A stretch of 32,710 bases of DNA from Ruminococcus sp. UBA1394 (GTDB lineage Bacteria > Bacillota > Clostridia > Oscillospirales > Ruminococcaceae), in the NCBI GenBank assembly GCA_002305725.1, contig DBQM01000045.1:73568-106277 (forward strand), in the 5' to 3' direction. Position numbers and translations under genes: made by a program. Below are positions 23,502 through 30,606 of this stretch, piece after piece (the stretch's first letter is position 1; the number at the start of each line of letters is the position of its first letter). A model generated the notes under the pieces. The model was not told where the DNA came from. It ran no database searches and worked only from the letters and a program-made list of their open reading frames with translations.

Positions 23502-24596
23502 TTACATTTCCTCCTCCGCAAAAATCTCCTCATTGATATACAGCTGACGTTCCTTTAAGTACTGCACCAGTTCCGGATAATGCTCCATATCTCGCACAAA
23601 AACAGACCATGACATCTTTTCAATTTCTTCTTCCGAAAACAAAAGAGCCACCTTGCAAATCTCATTAACGAGCTGCAAAGTGGCTAAAAAGGTATTCAGT
23701 TTCAACGTTCCACGGAAGAGCCTGAACTCAATTGTATGATAATTTCTGAGGTTGACCGCAACGTAACGATTGCCTGTATCTTTGGCTTTTTGGAGAATTT
23801 CCTTGCCCGACTTTTCATAGCCATAACGTGCAGACCAGCGGTTCATGTTGTACTCATTTCTTCTGCTGAATCGGAAAACTTCGTTCCAATGCTTTTCAAT
23901 AAAAAAGAGGATTCTGCTTATTACTTCTTCCTGTTCTGCCTGATTTTCACCGAACGCATCTCTATTAACATGGATATGTAGTCCGCAGGTGCTTGTCTGG
24001 TGAGATTTATAGCCCATGCTTACAGCTTCATGAAGAACAGTTTCCCAATCCATTTCATTCATATGGTAGTCAAGCGTCATAGGATGGGAAACGATTTCAA
24101 ATCCATCGTCAAGGCTTCCATCTGATTTTATGTAGATGTGGTCGTGTCTGTAATTTGCCATATCTTTGAGAGTGCGTGCATTTTCGCCGTTTTTACCGCC
24201 ACAGTCCATTTCAAGCTCTATGCCAAAATATCTCTCGCCTTTGCCATAGAAAATAGGCTCCGGCTTGTAGCTGTAGTCCTCGATTTCGTCATCGTCATCA
24301 ATATCATCATAGCAGCTGCAACAATATGGCAGGTCATTGTGCCAGCATATATTGTCCTCGTGGATGATTCGGTCGCAGCTTTCACATCTGCGGTAATGGT
24401 CGTTAAAGCATTCTCTGCAAAGATATGTGTTGTCGTCTGTTACGCAATCATCCGTCCAGATGATTTCACCGCAGTGGTCGCAGGTGATGCAGTGGTCGTC
24501 TACGCATTCGTCGCAAAGCAGCTCGTTCTCAATTAGCGTTCCCTCGTTTTCTGTAAGAGTTCTTCCACAGAAATCACAGGTTCTTTTTTCTTCCAT
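23502..24596 (-). CDS. Zinc-finger protein with Amidoligase_2-like domain
   Basis: This 364-residue protein has two parts. Residues 1-100 hold a series of CxxC pairs (CDFCGR, CDECVDDHCITCDHCG, CRECF, CESCDR, CCSCYDD), like tandem LIM or treble-clef zinc fingers. Residues 115-330 match the predicted amidoligase family (PF12224): FGIELEMDCGG, SDGSL, EIVSHPMTL, GLHIHVNRD and NLRNYHTIEFRLFRGTL. That family belongs to the glutamine synthetase-like COOH-NH2 ligases, which are expected to make amide bonds with ATP. It is the first gene of the leftward operon with an AGGAGG site. A terminator-like hairpin lies just in front, hinting at attenuation. Substrate unknown; activity is predicted from family only. 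Confidence 0.85.
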   Translation of the reverse strand: MEEKRTCDFCGRTLTENEGTLIENELLCDECVDDHCITCDHCGEIIWTDDCVTDDNTYLCRECFNDHYRRCESCDRIIHEDNICWHNDLPYCCSCYDDIDDDDEIEDYSYKPEPIFYGKGERYFGIELEMDCGGKNGENARTLKDMANYRHDHIYIKSDGSLDDGFEIVSHPMTLDYHMNEMDWETVLHEAVSMGYKSHQTSTCGLHIHVNRDAFGENQAEQEEVISRILFFIEKHWNEVFRFSRRNEYNMNRWSARYGYEKSGKEILQKAKDTGNRYVAVNLRNYHTIEFRLFRGTLKLNTFLATLQLVNEICKVALLFSEEEIEKMSWSVFVRDMEHYPELVQYLKERQLYINEEIFAEEEM

Positions 24597-24610
24597 TTCA
24601 ATTCCTCCAT

Positions 24611-24657
24611 AAACAAAAAAATTCCGATAAGGCTGAAAGATTCACCTTATCGGAATT
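24611..24657 (-). promoter_or_regulatory. Leader terminator/attenuator before the amidoligase operon
   Basis: AATTCCGATAAGG (24620-24632) pairs with CCTTATCGGAATT (24645-24657). In the minus direction it is followed by a T run (24611-24620) and then the ribosome binding site of the amidoligase gene. A possible TATAAT overlaps it at 24655-24660. Transcription toward the operon would have to pass this terminator, which suggests attenuation or read-through control. Confidence 0.55.
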
Positions 24658-24697
24658 ATAATATATATTCAGTTTTTAAAGTTGATACGAGCTGCTT

Positions 24698-24748
24698 AAA
24701 ATCATTTTTACAAATTTCAAAAATGCTATGATAAGATAAGATCACAGC
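24698..24748 (+). promoter_or_regulatory. Repeated accessory promoter, copy E
   Basis: AAAATCATTTTTACAAA (24698-24714) contains TTTACA 24707-24712. A 19-bp spacer precedes TAAGAT (24732-24737), and ATCACAGC ends 11 bp later (24748). The transcript would begin with the CAGCAAAAAGCTG mini-hairpin. It drives the small genes at 24802 and 24980, and possibly recombinase 2. Confidence 0.77.
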
Positions 24749-24801
24749 AAAAAGCTGTACCAAATCTTGAAAAGTTAAAATCGAAATATCAGGAGGATTT
24801 T

Positions 24802-24996
24802 ATGAATGTTAGCAGAATCATCATAACCAGAGAAAGCCTGAAAAAGAGCAATGATGCGTACTATTATGACGGCTATCTAAAATACAAAGAACCGAAGAAA
24901 ATAGAACAGCTCGACAATTTAATTGCCGCTGTACTATACGATATGGCTTGTAAAGCAAAGAAAATGGAGGAATGCCAATATGAACAAACAAAGTGA
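24802..24996 (+). CDS. Small unknown accessory protein (64 residues)
   Basis: This short protein (starts MNVSRIIITRESLKK; ends KMEECQYEQTK) is not recognised. It is Lys/Glu-rich and likely helical in its second half (QLDNLIAAVLYDMACKAKK). AGGAGG at 24791-24796 supports the start. It overlaps the following gene by 17 nt in another frame, a sign of translational coupling, and lies behind promoter copy E. Confidence 0.7.
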   Translation: MNVSRIIITRESLKKSNDAYYYDGYLKYKEPKKIEQLDNLIAAVLYDMACKAKKMEECQYEQTK

Positions 24997-25294
24997 TCTT
25001 GTTGAATTTTTAAATAGTTTTTTAAAGCCTGCAGAGGATGACAGAACGCTAAAAGAGTTAATCTTTGACGCAGTATATGAGACAATTTCGGAGCTTAATC
25101 CTTTTGAGAAGTACACGCTTTCTAACATTGTTGAAATGGGATATCCGATGCTTTGGTTTCAAGTATGTCAATATCACTTAGAAAATGAAATTGAAGAGGA
25201 ATTCACAGTAGCTGTAAATACAGGAAAATTTTCACCGCTCAGAAAAGTCGGAAACAGTAAAAACGGCGGTTTATTTCAATTAAGTGATTGTTAA
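24980..25294 (+). CDS. Unknown accessory protein (104 residues)
   Basis: This protein is not recognised. The start at 24980 (MNKQSDLVEFLNSFL) is preferred over the earlier ATG at 24923 because TGGAGG lies 8 nt upstream and the upstream residues would lie inside the preceding gene. It is mostly helical with a hydrophobic middle (ELNPFEKYTLSNIVEMGYPM). It ends 30 bp before a perfect palindrome and recombinase 2, so the two small proteins may belong with that recombinase. Confidence 0.7.
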   Translation: MNKQSDLVEFLNSFLKPAEDDRTLKELIFDAVYETISELNPFEKYTLSNIVEMGYPMLWFQVCQYHLENEIEEEFTVAVNTGKFSPLRKVGNSKNGGLFQLSDC

Positions 25295-25302
25295 TTGTCG
25301 AT

Positions 25303-25324
25303 GGGGCATTCTATAGAATGCCCC
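25303..25324. repeat. 22-bp perfect palindrome before recombinase 2
   Basis: GGGGCATTCTA and its exact complement TAGAATGCCCC abut with no spacer, just upstream of the AAAGGAG of recombinase 2. There is no T run on either side, so it is not a typical terminator. It could be an operator or a hairpin controlling recombinase translation. Confidence 0.75.
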
Positions 25325-25346
25325 GATAAACTGAAAGGAGTTACAC

Positions 25347-26846
25347 ATGGAACAGATTTACGCATACGCTTATTGCCGTTATTCTTCGCATAACCAAGAT
25401 GATGGTTGGAGCATTGAAAGTCAAAGATCAGCAATTGAAAAATATGCTAAAAATAATGGTATTTGTATTAAGCGTTATTTTATTGATGAGGCAATGACAG
25501 GTAGAAATACCAATCGTCCGGGCTACCAGAACATGATGCAAGAATTTCAGGAACATCAGGAGATCAAGATGTTACTTGTACATAAGCTGGACAGAATGCA
25601 TCGTAAGACGATCAATCAGCTTAAAGATATGGATACGCTTGGTAAGATGGGAATTCGCCTGATAGCCATTGCGGACGGAATTGATACAAATGAAAATACC
25701 TGCAATCTGATAGCAACAATTAAGGCAGCGCTTGCCGAACAGTATTCTGTGAATCTTGCGACAGAGGTCAGAAAAGGCTTAATGGAAGCTGCAAAAAGCT
25801 GTATGCATACAGGCGGCAGACCTCCTTATGGTTTTAAAATCGGTGAGGATAGAAAGCTTGAAATCGATGAGCAGACTGCTCCGGCAGTGCGCAGAATTTT
25901 TGAAATGTATCTTGCCGGAATGGGATATTCCAAGATTATAGAATGGTTGGAAGAACATGGCTATAAAACACAGAACGGCAATTCATTTTCAAAGACTGCA
26001 ATCAATTCCATATTGCACAACGAGAAGAATTGCGGAATCTATGTCTATGATAAGGCATTGCCAAAAGATGAAGAAGGTCGTAGGAATTCTCACAAATGCA
26101 AGGATAATTATCTTCGCATTGAAGGCGGTTGTCCCGCAATTGTTTCTAAAGAAGATTTTAATGCAGCACAGGAGAAAATGAAGAATAATGCAAAAAAATT
26201 AAAGGATTACCATACAAAAAGATACTATCCGCTGAATGGCAGAATGTATCTGACAGACAGTAAAATCCGTTTTACCGGAGTCGTAAATCACAGTAAAAAT
26301 AAGCAGTATTATAAATACCGCTGTACCGAAAATGGTTACAAATCCATAGATGCTCTTGTACTGGAAAAATCAGTGTTTTGTGCTTTGAGAGAACTTTTGC
26401 TTGCTGATGATCGTGAGGAGACAGTATTGACCGCACTAAATCAGTATGCAATGAATGTTCGTGACAATGCAAATGCAGAATACAGAATCCTGAGTCAGAA
26501 TCGAGCAGCAGCAGAAAACAAGCTGAATCATCTTATGCAGCTAACGGAACAAGGCAAAGCGCCGAATACTGTTATGGAACGAATTGCTTCATTGGAAAGC
26601 GAAATTAGTGAGATCAACAGGCAGATCGAACAAATTCAAGATATGCCTACGCTTTTTACTTCTGACGATCTTTTCAATTTAAAAGATATGTTTATTACAT
26701 ACATGGCAACGCAGGATACGTTGGAAGCCAGAAATCTAATCAATACAACCATCCAGAAAGTTGAAGTGGACGACAATAAAGTGGAGATAAGGTTTCATAA
26801 TGGAATTTCAATGAGCCATGAAACAGCAAAGTTGTTCATGGATTAA
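25347..26846 (+). CDS. Large serine recombinase 2 (degenerate zinc ribbon)
   Basis: This 499-residue protein is a second large serine recombinase, similar in layout to recombinase 1. It has AYCRYSSHNQDDGWSIESQ (Ser13 nucleophile), DEAMTGRNTNRPGYQNM and KLDRMHRKTINQL. The recombinase domain is GGRPPYGFKIGEDRKLEI, with RIEGGCPAIVSKEDF shared almost word for word with recombinase 1. Where recombinase 1 has CGVCGK, this one has MYLTDSK, and only one cysteine remains in the later part (YRCTENG), so it probably cannot bind zinc there. The coiled-coil-like helix is kept. The catalytic part looks intact. Its start has AAAGGAG at 25335-25341. Confidence 0.92.
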   Translation: MEQIYAYAYCRYSSHNQDDGWSIESQRSAIEKYAKNNGICIKRYFIDEAMTGRNTNRPGYQNMMQEFQEHQEIKMLLVHKLDRMHRKTINQLKDMDTLGKMGIRLIAIADGIDTNENTCNLIATIKAALAEQYSVNLATEVRKGLMEAAKSCMHTGGRPPYGFKIGEDRKLEIDEQTAPAVRRIFEMYLAGMGYSKIIEWLEEHGYKTQNGNSFSKTAINSILHNEKNCGIYVYDKALPKDEEGRRNSHKCKDNYLRIEGGCPAIVSKEDFNAAQEKMKNNAKKLKDYHTKRYYPLNGRMYLTDSKIRFTGVVNHSKNKQYYKYRCTENGYKSIDALVLEKSVFCALRELLLADDREETVLTALNQYAMNVRDNANAEYRILSQNRAAAENKLNHLMQLTEQGKAPNTVMERIASLESEISEINRQIEQIQDMPTLFTSDDLFNLKDMFITYMATQDTLEARNLINTTIQKVEVDDNKVEIRFHNGISMSHETAKLFMD

Positions 26847-26857
26847 AATTTTAAGCA

Positions 26858-26920
26858 GGGCGTGCAGGGAGTTCGGATTCTCGTGTTTATTAGTACGAGA
26901 ATTAAAACTCTTCAACGCCC
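26858..26920. repeat. 63-bp imperfect palindrome after recombinase 2
   Basis: Nested complementary segments are GGGCGT (26858-26863) with ACGCCC (26915-26920), GGGAGTT with AACTCTT, and ATTCTCGT (26877-26884) with ACGAGAAT (26895-26902). It lies between two convergent genes, so it may be a terminator. Its place directly after a serine recombinase gene also fits an attachment site. Confidence 0.6.
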
Positions 26921-26931
26921 CTATTGCTTTC

Positions 26932-29900
26932 TTATTTTACATATAATTCAGCCAGACTCTTATGTATTTCTTCTAATTCATCCATATCTCCATTTATCTC
27001 ACAGATATGAACAGCTTTTTTCAGCATCGCTTCAGCCTTTTCTGTCTCATTAAAATAAGCCAGATTACGTGCAGCAATATCCAAGACATAGCTCCATACA
27101 GAATCATTTTCATCCAATGCTTTCCGATATTGGGCAAAAGACTTGTTCATGTATTCATAGCATCTGGATTTATTGTCTAAAAATCGGTAAGTAACCGAAT
27201 AATCCATATTATTTTGAGCTGAGCGAATTCCGTTGTCGATTTCCATTTTAATAAAAAGATCACTCAGAAAGTCAGCTGTTTTGGCAGCTTTTTCAAGAGC
27301 GCATTTATTTTCATCTTGATACCATTGATCCATGTATATTTCATACAGCCTTTTATACCAATAAAGTGTATCAGTATGCTCCAGCCCACGGGTTCTCTCG
27401 TAGACCTTAATGACTTTTTGTAGATATTCGAGCTGTTTTGAAGTGTCATTCAGCCGCAGATAAACAACATAAATGGAGGAATAAATATCGCCGGAATAAC
27501 TGTTGTTTTCGCCATATTCGCTGTCAAAAAGTTCTATTGATCTATTATAGCATTCCAGCGCAGACGGAAAATTTTTTGCTTCATAGTACATATCTCCTGC
27601 TTCACTATATAACTCTGCCATTTCTTTAACAGACCAATTTCTGGATTCGGCAATTTTTATATGCTTAATCATATAATCGGCTGCCTGCGTATAGTATTGG
27701 GAAGATTCTTCAAAATGGTCAAATTCGCCTTCCATATTGCCAAGCTGAGCATAAGCTCTTGCAATATGTTCTGGATCCTTTGTCTCGAATGCGGTGTCAA
27801 GGCGCTGCTGAGATATCGTCAAAGCAGAATCGTAGTCCTTATTTTCAATAAAATCATTGCATAATTCTTCCAATAAAAATGCAAATGAAGCCGACATACC
27901 TAACTCCCGGATTTTTTCCTCATAAAACTGCTTTTTCTCCTGATTTCCGAAGATAGAATAGATTTTTCTGAGATACAGATAGCTATTGAGTAATTCTTTT
28001 GTGTATTGCCCATCAAGCTCATGAATCACATCAACAATATGCAGATGTACCCATAGCGCATTTTCATAATCATGTTCTGCCATGTAGATATGGAGATTCA
28101 GATTGTCAAGAAGTATTACAATGCTGATCGCATTTCCATGAATATGATGGGCTGTATGGTGCAGCCACGGGATATACTGCTTTCTCTGTTCATAGTCAAA
28201 TATATTGATATCTTCTGCAATTCCTGCGGCAATTTCAATGAAATTTTCGCAATGTGCAATATCCGGCTTCAATTCATTGCACAGCACTTCGGAAATTAAC
28301 GGATGCAAAAGCAGAATATCGGATTTTTCCAATTTTCGATATTGTATCCAGCCACAATTAATAAGAGAATTCAGCAAGGATATCTGTTCATCTGTAAGCT
28401 CACAAAAATCAAGAAAATCACCGGTATCAATTGGATTTGGACCTATCAGCGCAGAATAGCGCAGTATTTGTTTCATTTCTTCGGACAATCCAAAAATATT
28501 GAAAAGCATAGCGATATGCTCATAAGCGGTCTTGCTTTTCAGATTACCGTCCTTGAATCCTCTGACCCTGCCGTTATCTCCGGCAGTAATACCGTTTGCG
28601 GAAAGAAGCTCATACATTTTAACAGGCGCAATCTCCATTGTCTGCATATGCTTAGCGATCAATTCTAACGCCATTGTATGACCGAGAACAGCGGAAATGA
28701 TATCATCCAGCGCTGTTTCATCTTCTGCATTCATCTCTGCCTTGTAATAATATGTCATGATACTGTAGAGGTCGTCAAAATCATCCATAGCATCAATCTC
28801 ATACTGAGGAAATGTGTCGGAATAGTCCACACGGCTTGTTATCAGGAGTTTACATGGCAAAGAGGTCAATGCGTCAAAATTATCGCAATTTTCAGTATCA
28901 AAGTTATCCAAAATAATAAGGTGGCGAGGTGTGCAGATGGATTGCAGTACCTCTATTTTTCGCTTAAAATACGCAGAATCGTCCTCATCCTCCGAACGGC
29001 TGCAATTCATCACGGGGAAATTGGAATCCGGCACAACGGTTTCCATGATATTCTTTTGAAACCGCACAAACACCGCCGCATCATACTCTTTGGCAAAGTC
29101 AAGCGCATAATGCTTGGCAAGTTCAGATTTTCCGATTCCGCCTATGCCATGGAGTATAAGGAAATTATTTTCGGATAAAGCCGCATGAATCTCAGAAATC
29201 TCTCTGTCACGTCCGCAAAAGTAGTTATTTCCAAGGGGCAGAAATGTTTTAAGAAAAGGCTTTGGACTTTGATTTTCTTCAATATACGGCTCTATCAGGT
29301 CAAGCAGATCGTCGCAGCTCCGTAAACGTTTCTCTGAATTTGAAGTCAAAGTTTTTCTGAAAATCTCTGTAACCATTCGCCGCACTTCCGGCTTTTCAGA
29401 GCGAAGCAGGCTGTTGTCAAATTCTTTTTCCCACCCTGAGCGATTTCGTCTGTCAAACAAGGACGGAGGACGATGAAACAGCAGATACATTAATAATGCG
29501 CCTATCCCGTAAATATCAGTTTTCTGCGAAATATCCCGAAGTTTTCTCTGTAATAATTCCGGCGCTCCCCATGAATCTGTACAGGACAAATTCTGCGGCT
29601 GAATATTATCCATTTGGACAGCGCTGTCAAAATCAAACAGCATGACCATTTCTGGAGTTTCAGGATAAAGCATAACGTTTTGCGGCTTTAAGTCGAGATA
29701 CAAATATCCATTATCATGGAAATTAGCAATTTGCAGGGTAATAGATCGAATGACACGAAAAATATCATAAAGCGTTAAATCTGCATCGTCAATTGGAATT
29801 GCATTCTGACAGCTCATAGCGATATATATGGTGTTGTTTCCCTCATAAATGCCCTGAATATTGGCAATGCTGTTCATGCTTTCCGGCATCATACGGAACT

Positions 29901-30186
29901 GCATTTGCTTACGATAACCTTCTGTGAACTGCCTGAGTACGTCATGAAATTCATCGGTATTTTCTATGATCAAGGCATTTTCTTCCCTTGTGATTTCAAG
30001 CCATTCCGGATAGAATTCTTTCAAACGCATCATAAATTTATTATCTTCTGAATTCGTATAAATAGCAGTATATACGATACAGCTGCCGCCCATGCCTATT
30101 ATTTCTGTAATTTTGAAATCATAGGATTTTTTTGTGCCGATCTCGTTAAGCTGAATTATCGTTCCAACTTTTAAAGGCGTTCTCAT
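26932..30186 (-). CDS. Protein kinase-STAND NTPase-TPR protein (putative conflict/defence sensor)
   Basis: This 1084-residue protein has three parts. Residues 20-300 form a Ser/Thr protein kinase: glycine loop IIGMGGSCIVY, Lys56 in RLKEF, catalytic loop YLYLDLKPQNVML (Asp165, with Leu instead of the HRD Arg), metal site DFD (185-187) and SWGAPE. Residues 320-650 form a STAND/NB-ARC-type NTPase: NNYFCGRDREI, Walker A HGIGGIGKSELA (Lys353), Walker B HLIILDNFD, then LLITSR. The rest, from about 690, is TPR-like repeats (YAQLGNMEGEFDHFEESSQYY and others). Such a set-up suits a sensor that oligomerises on a trigger and uses a kinase effector. Its start overlaps the end of the 122-residue gene by 4 nt. 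The antiphage role is inferred, not shown. Confidence 0.9.
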   Translation of the reverse strand: MRTPLKVGTIIQLNEIGTKKSYDFKITEIIGMGGSCIVYTAIYTNSEDNKFMMRLKEFYPEWLEITREENALIIENTDEFHDVLRQFTEGYRKQMQFRMMPESMNSIANIQGIYEGNNTIYIAMSCQNAIPIDDADLTLYDIFRVIRSITLQIANFHDNGYLYLDLKPQNVMLYPETPEMVMLFDFDSAVQMDNIQPQNLSCTDSWGAPELLQRKLRDISQKTDIYGIGALLMYLLFHRPPSLFDRRNRSGWEKEFDNSLLRSEKPEVRRMVTEIFRKTLTSNSEKRLRSCDDLLDLIEPYIEENQSPKPFLKTFLPLGNNYFCGRDREISEIHAALSENNFLILHGIGGIGKSELAKHYALDFAKEYDAAVFVRFQKNIMETVVPDSNFPVMNCSRSEDEDDSAYFKRKIEVLQSICTPRHLIILDNFDTENCDNFDALTSLPCKLLITSRVDYSDTFPQYEIDAMDDFDDLYSIMTYYYKAEMNAEDETALDDIISAVLGHTMALELIAKHMQTMEIAPVKMYELLSANGITAGDNGRVRGFKDGNLKSKTAYEHIAMLFNIFGLSEEMKQILRYSALIGPNPIDTGDFLDFCELTDEQISLLNSLINCGWIQYRKLEKSDILLLHPLISEVLCNELKPDIAHCENFIEIAAGIAEDINIFDYEQRKQYIPWLHHTAHHIHGNAISIVILLDNLNLHIYMAEHDYENALWVHLHIVDVIHELDGQYTKELLNSYLYLRKIYSIFGNQEKKQFYEEKIRELGMSASFAFLLEELCNDFIENKDYDSALTISQQRLDTAFETKDPEHIARAYAQLGNMEGEFDHFEESSQYYTQAADYMIKHIKIAESRNWSVKEMAELYSEAGDMYYEAKNFPSALECYNRSIELFDSEYGENNSYSGDIYSSIYVVYLRLNDTSKQLEYLQKVIKVYERTRGLEHTDTLYWYKRLYEIYMDQWYQDENKCALEKAAKTADFLSDLFIKMEIDNGIRSAQNNMDYSVTYRFLDNKSRCYEYMNKSFAQYRKALDENDSVWSYVLDIAARNLAYFNETEKAEAMLKKAVHICEINGDMDELEEIHKSLAELYVK

Positions 30187-30551
30187 TCTGTTTCCACCTC
30201 CTTCAAGTATTTTTTGAGTTCATTAAGACTTTGAAATCGCCGCTTTGGATTGCTGCATAATGTTCTGCAAAACAGTTCAATAAAATGGGGATATTTTGCA
30301 AATCTTCGTCGTTCCAACCATGTGACAGGTTTTCCCTCGATCATCTGATAGAGATAGCTGCCGATTACAAATACATACGCAGATTCTGCAAAATTATCAT
30401 GTTCTCTGCACTCGGGCGGAATCAGGTTTTGCAGATTTGCAGGTTCAAAATTTGCGGAATATGCTGCAATAAATTCCCTGACAGGCAGCTGCTCGTGTTC
30501 CATAATACAAATCATTTTGATTGCATTTTCAAAGACATATTTCATATTCAT
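30183..30551 (-). CDS. Small protein resembling only a kinase C-lobe
   Basis: This 122-residue protein has a C-terminal half that reads like the end of a protein kinase: AYVFVIGSYLYQMIEGKPVT corresponds to the helix-F region, FIELFCRTLCSNPKRRFQSL to the 'L..dP..R.s' region, and ELKKYLKE to the last helix. The same order occurs in the kinase encoded next (DIYGIGALLMYLLFHRPPSL, FRKTLTSNSEKRLRSCDDLL). There is no glycine loop, catalytic Asp or DFG, so it cannot be an active kinase. It overlaps the large kinase gene by 4 nt (ATGA), so both products are made together; it may act as an accessory or regulator. Promoter copy F lies just before it. Confidence 0.8.
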   Translation of the reverse strand: MNMKYVFENAIKMICIMEHEQLPVREFIAAYSANFEPANLQNLIPPECREHDNFAESAYVFVIGSYLYQMIEGKPVTWLERRRFAKYPHFIELFCRTLCSNPKRRFQSLNELKKYLKEVETE

Positions 30552-30554
30552 CTC

Positions 30555-30606
30555 TCCCTGCGTTTATTTTAAGACACAGAAAGAATGATTTGTAAAAATG
30601 ATTTTA
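30555..30606 (-). promoter_or_regulatory. Repeated accessory promoter, copy F
   Basis: On the minus strand CTAAAATCATTTTTACAAAT includes TTTACA (30591-30596). A 19-bp spacer precedes TAAAAT (30566-30571). The downstream part is GCAGGG rather than CAGC, so this copy is more diverged there. The block overlaps the stop codon of the 398-residue gene and drives the kinase pair. Confidence 0.68.

Noticed and set aside
28678..29178. 166-residue rightward frame
   Set aside because: It is antisense to the STAND domain with Walker motifs on the other strand; no start signals.
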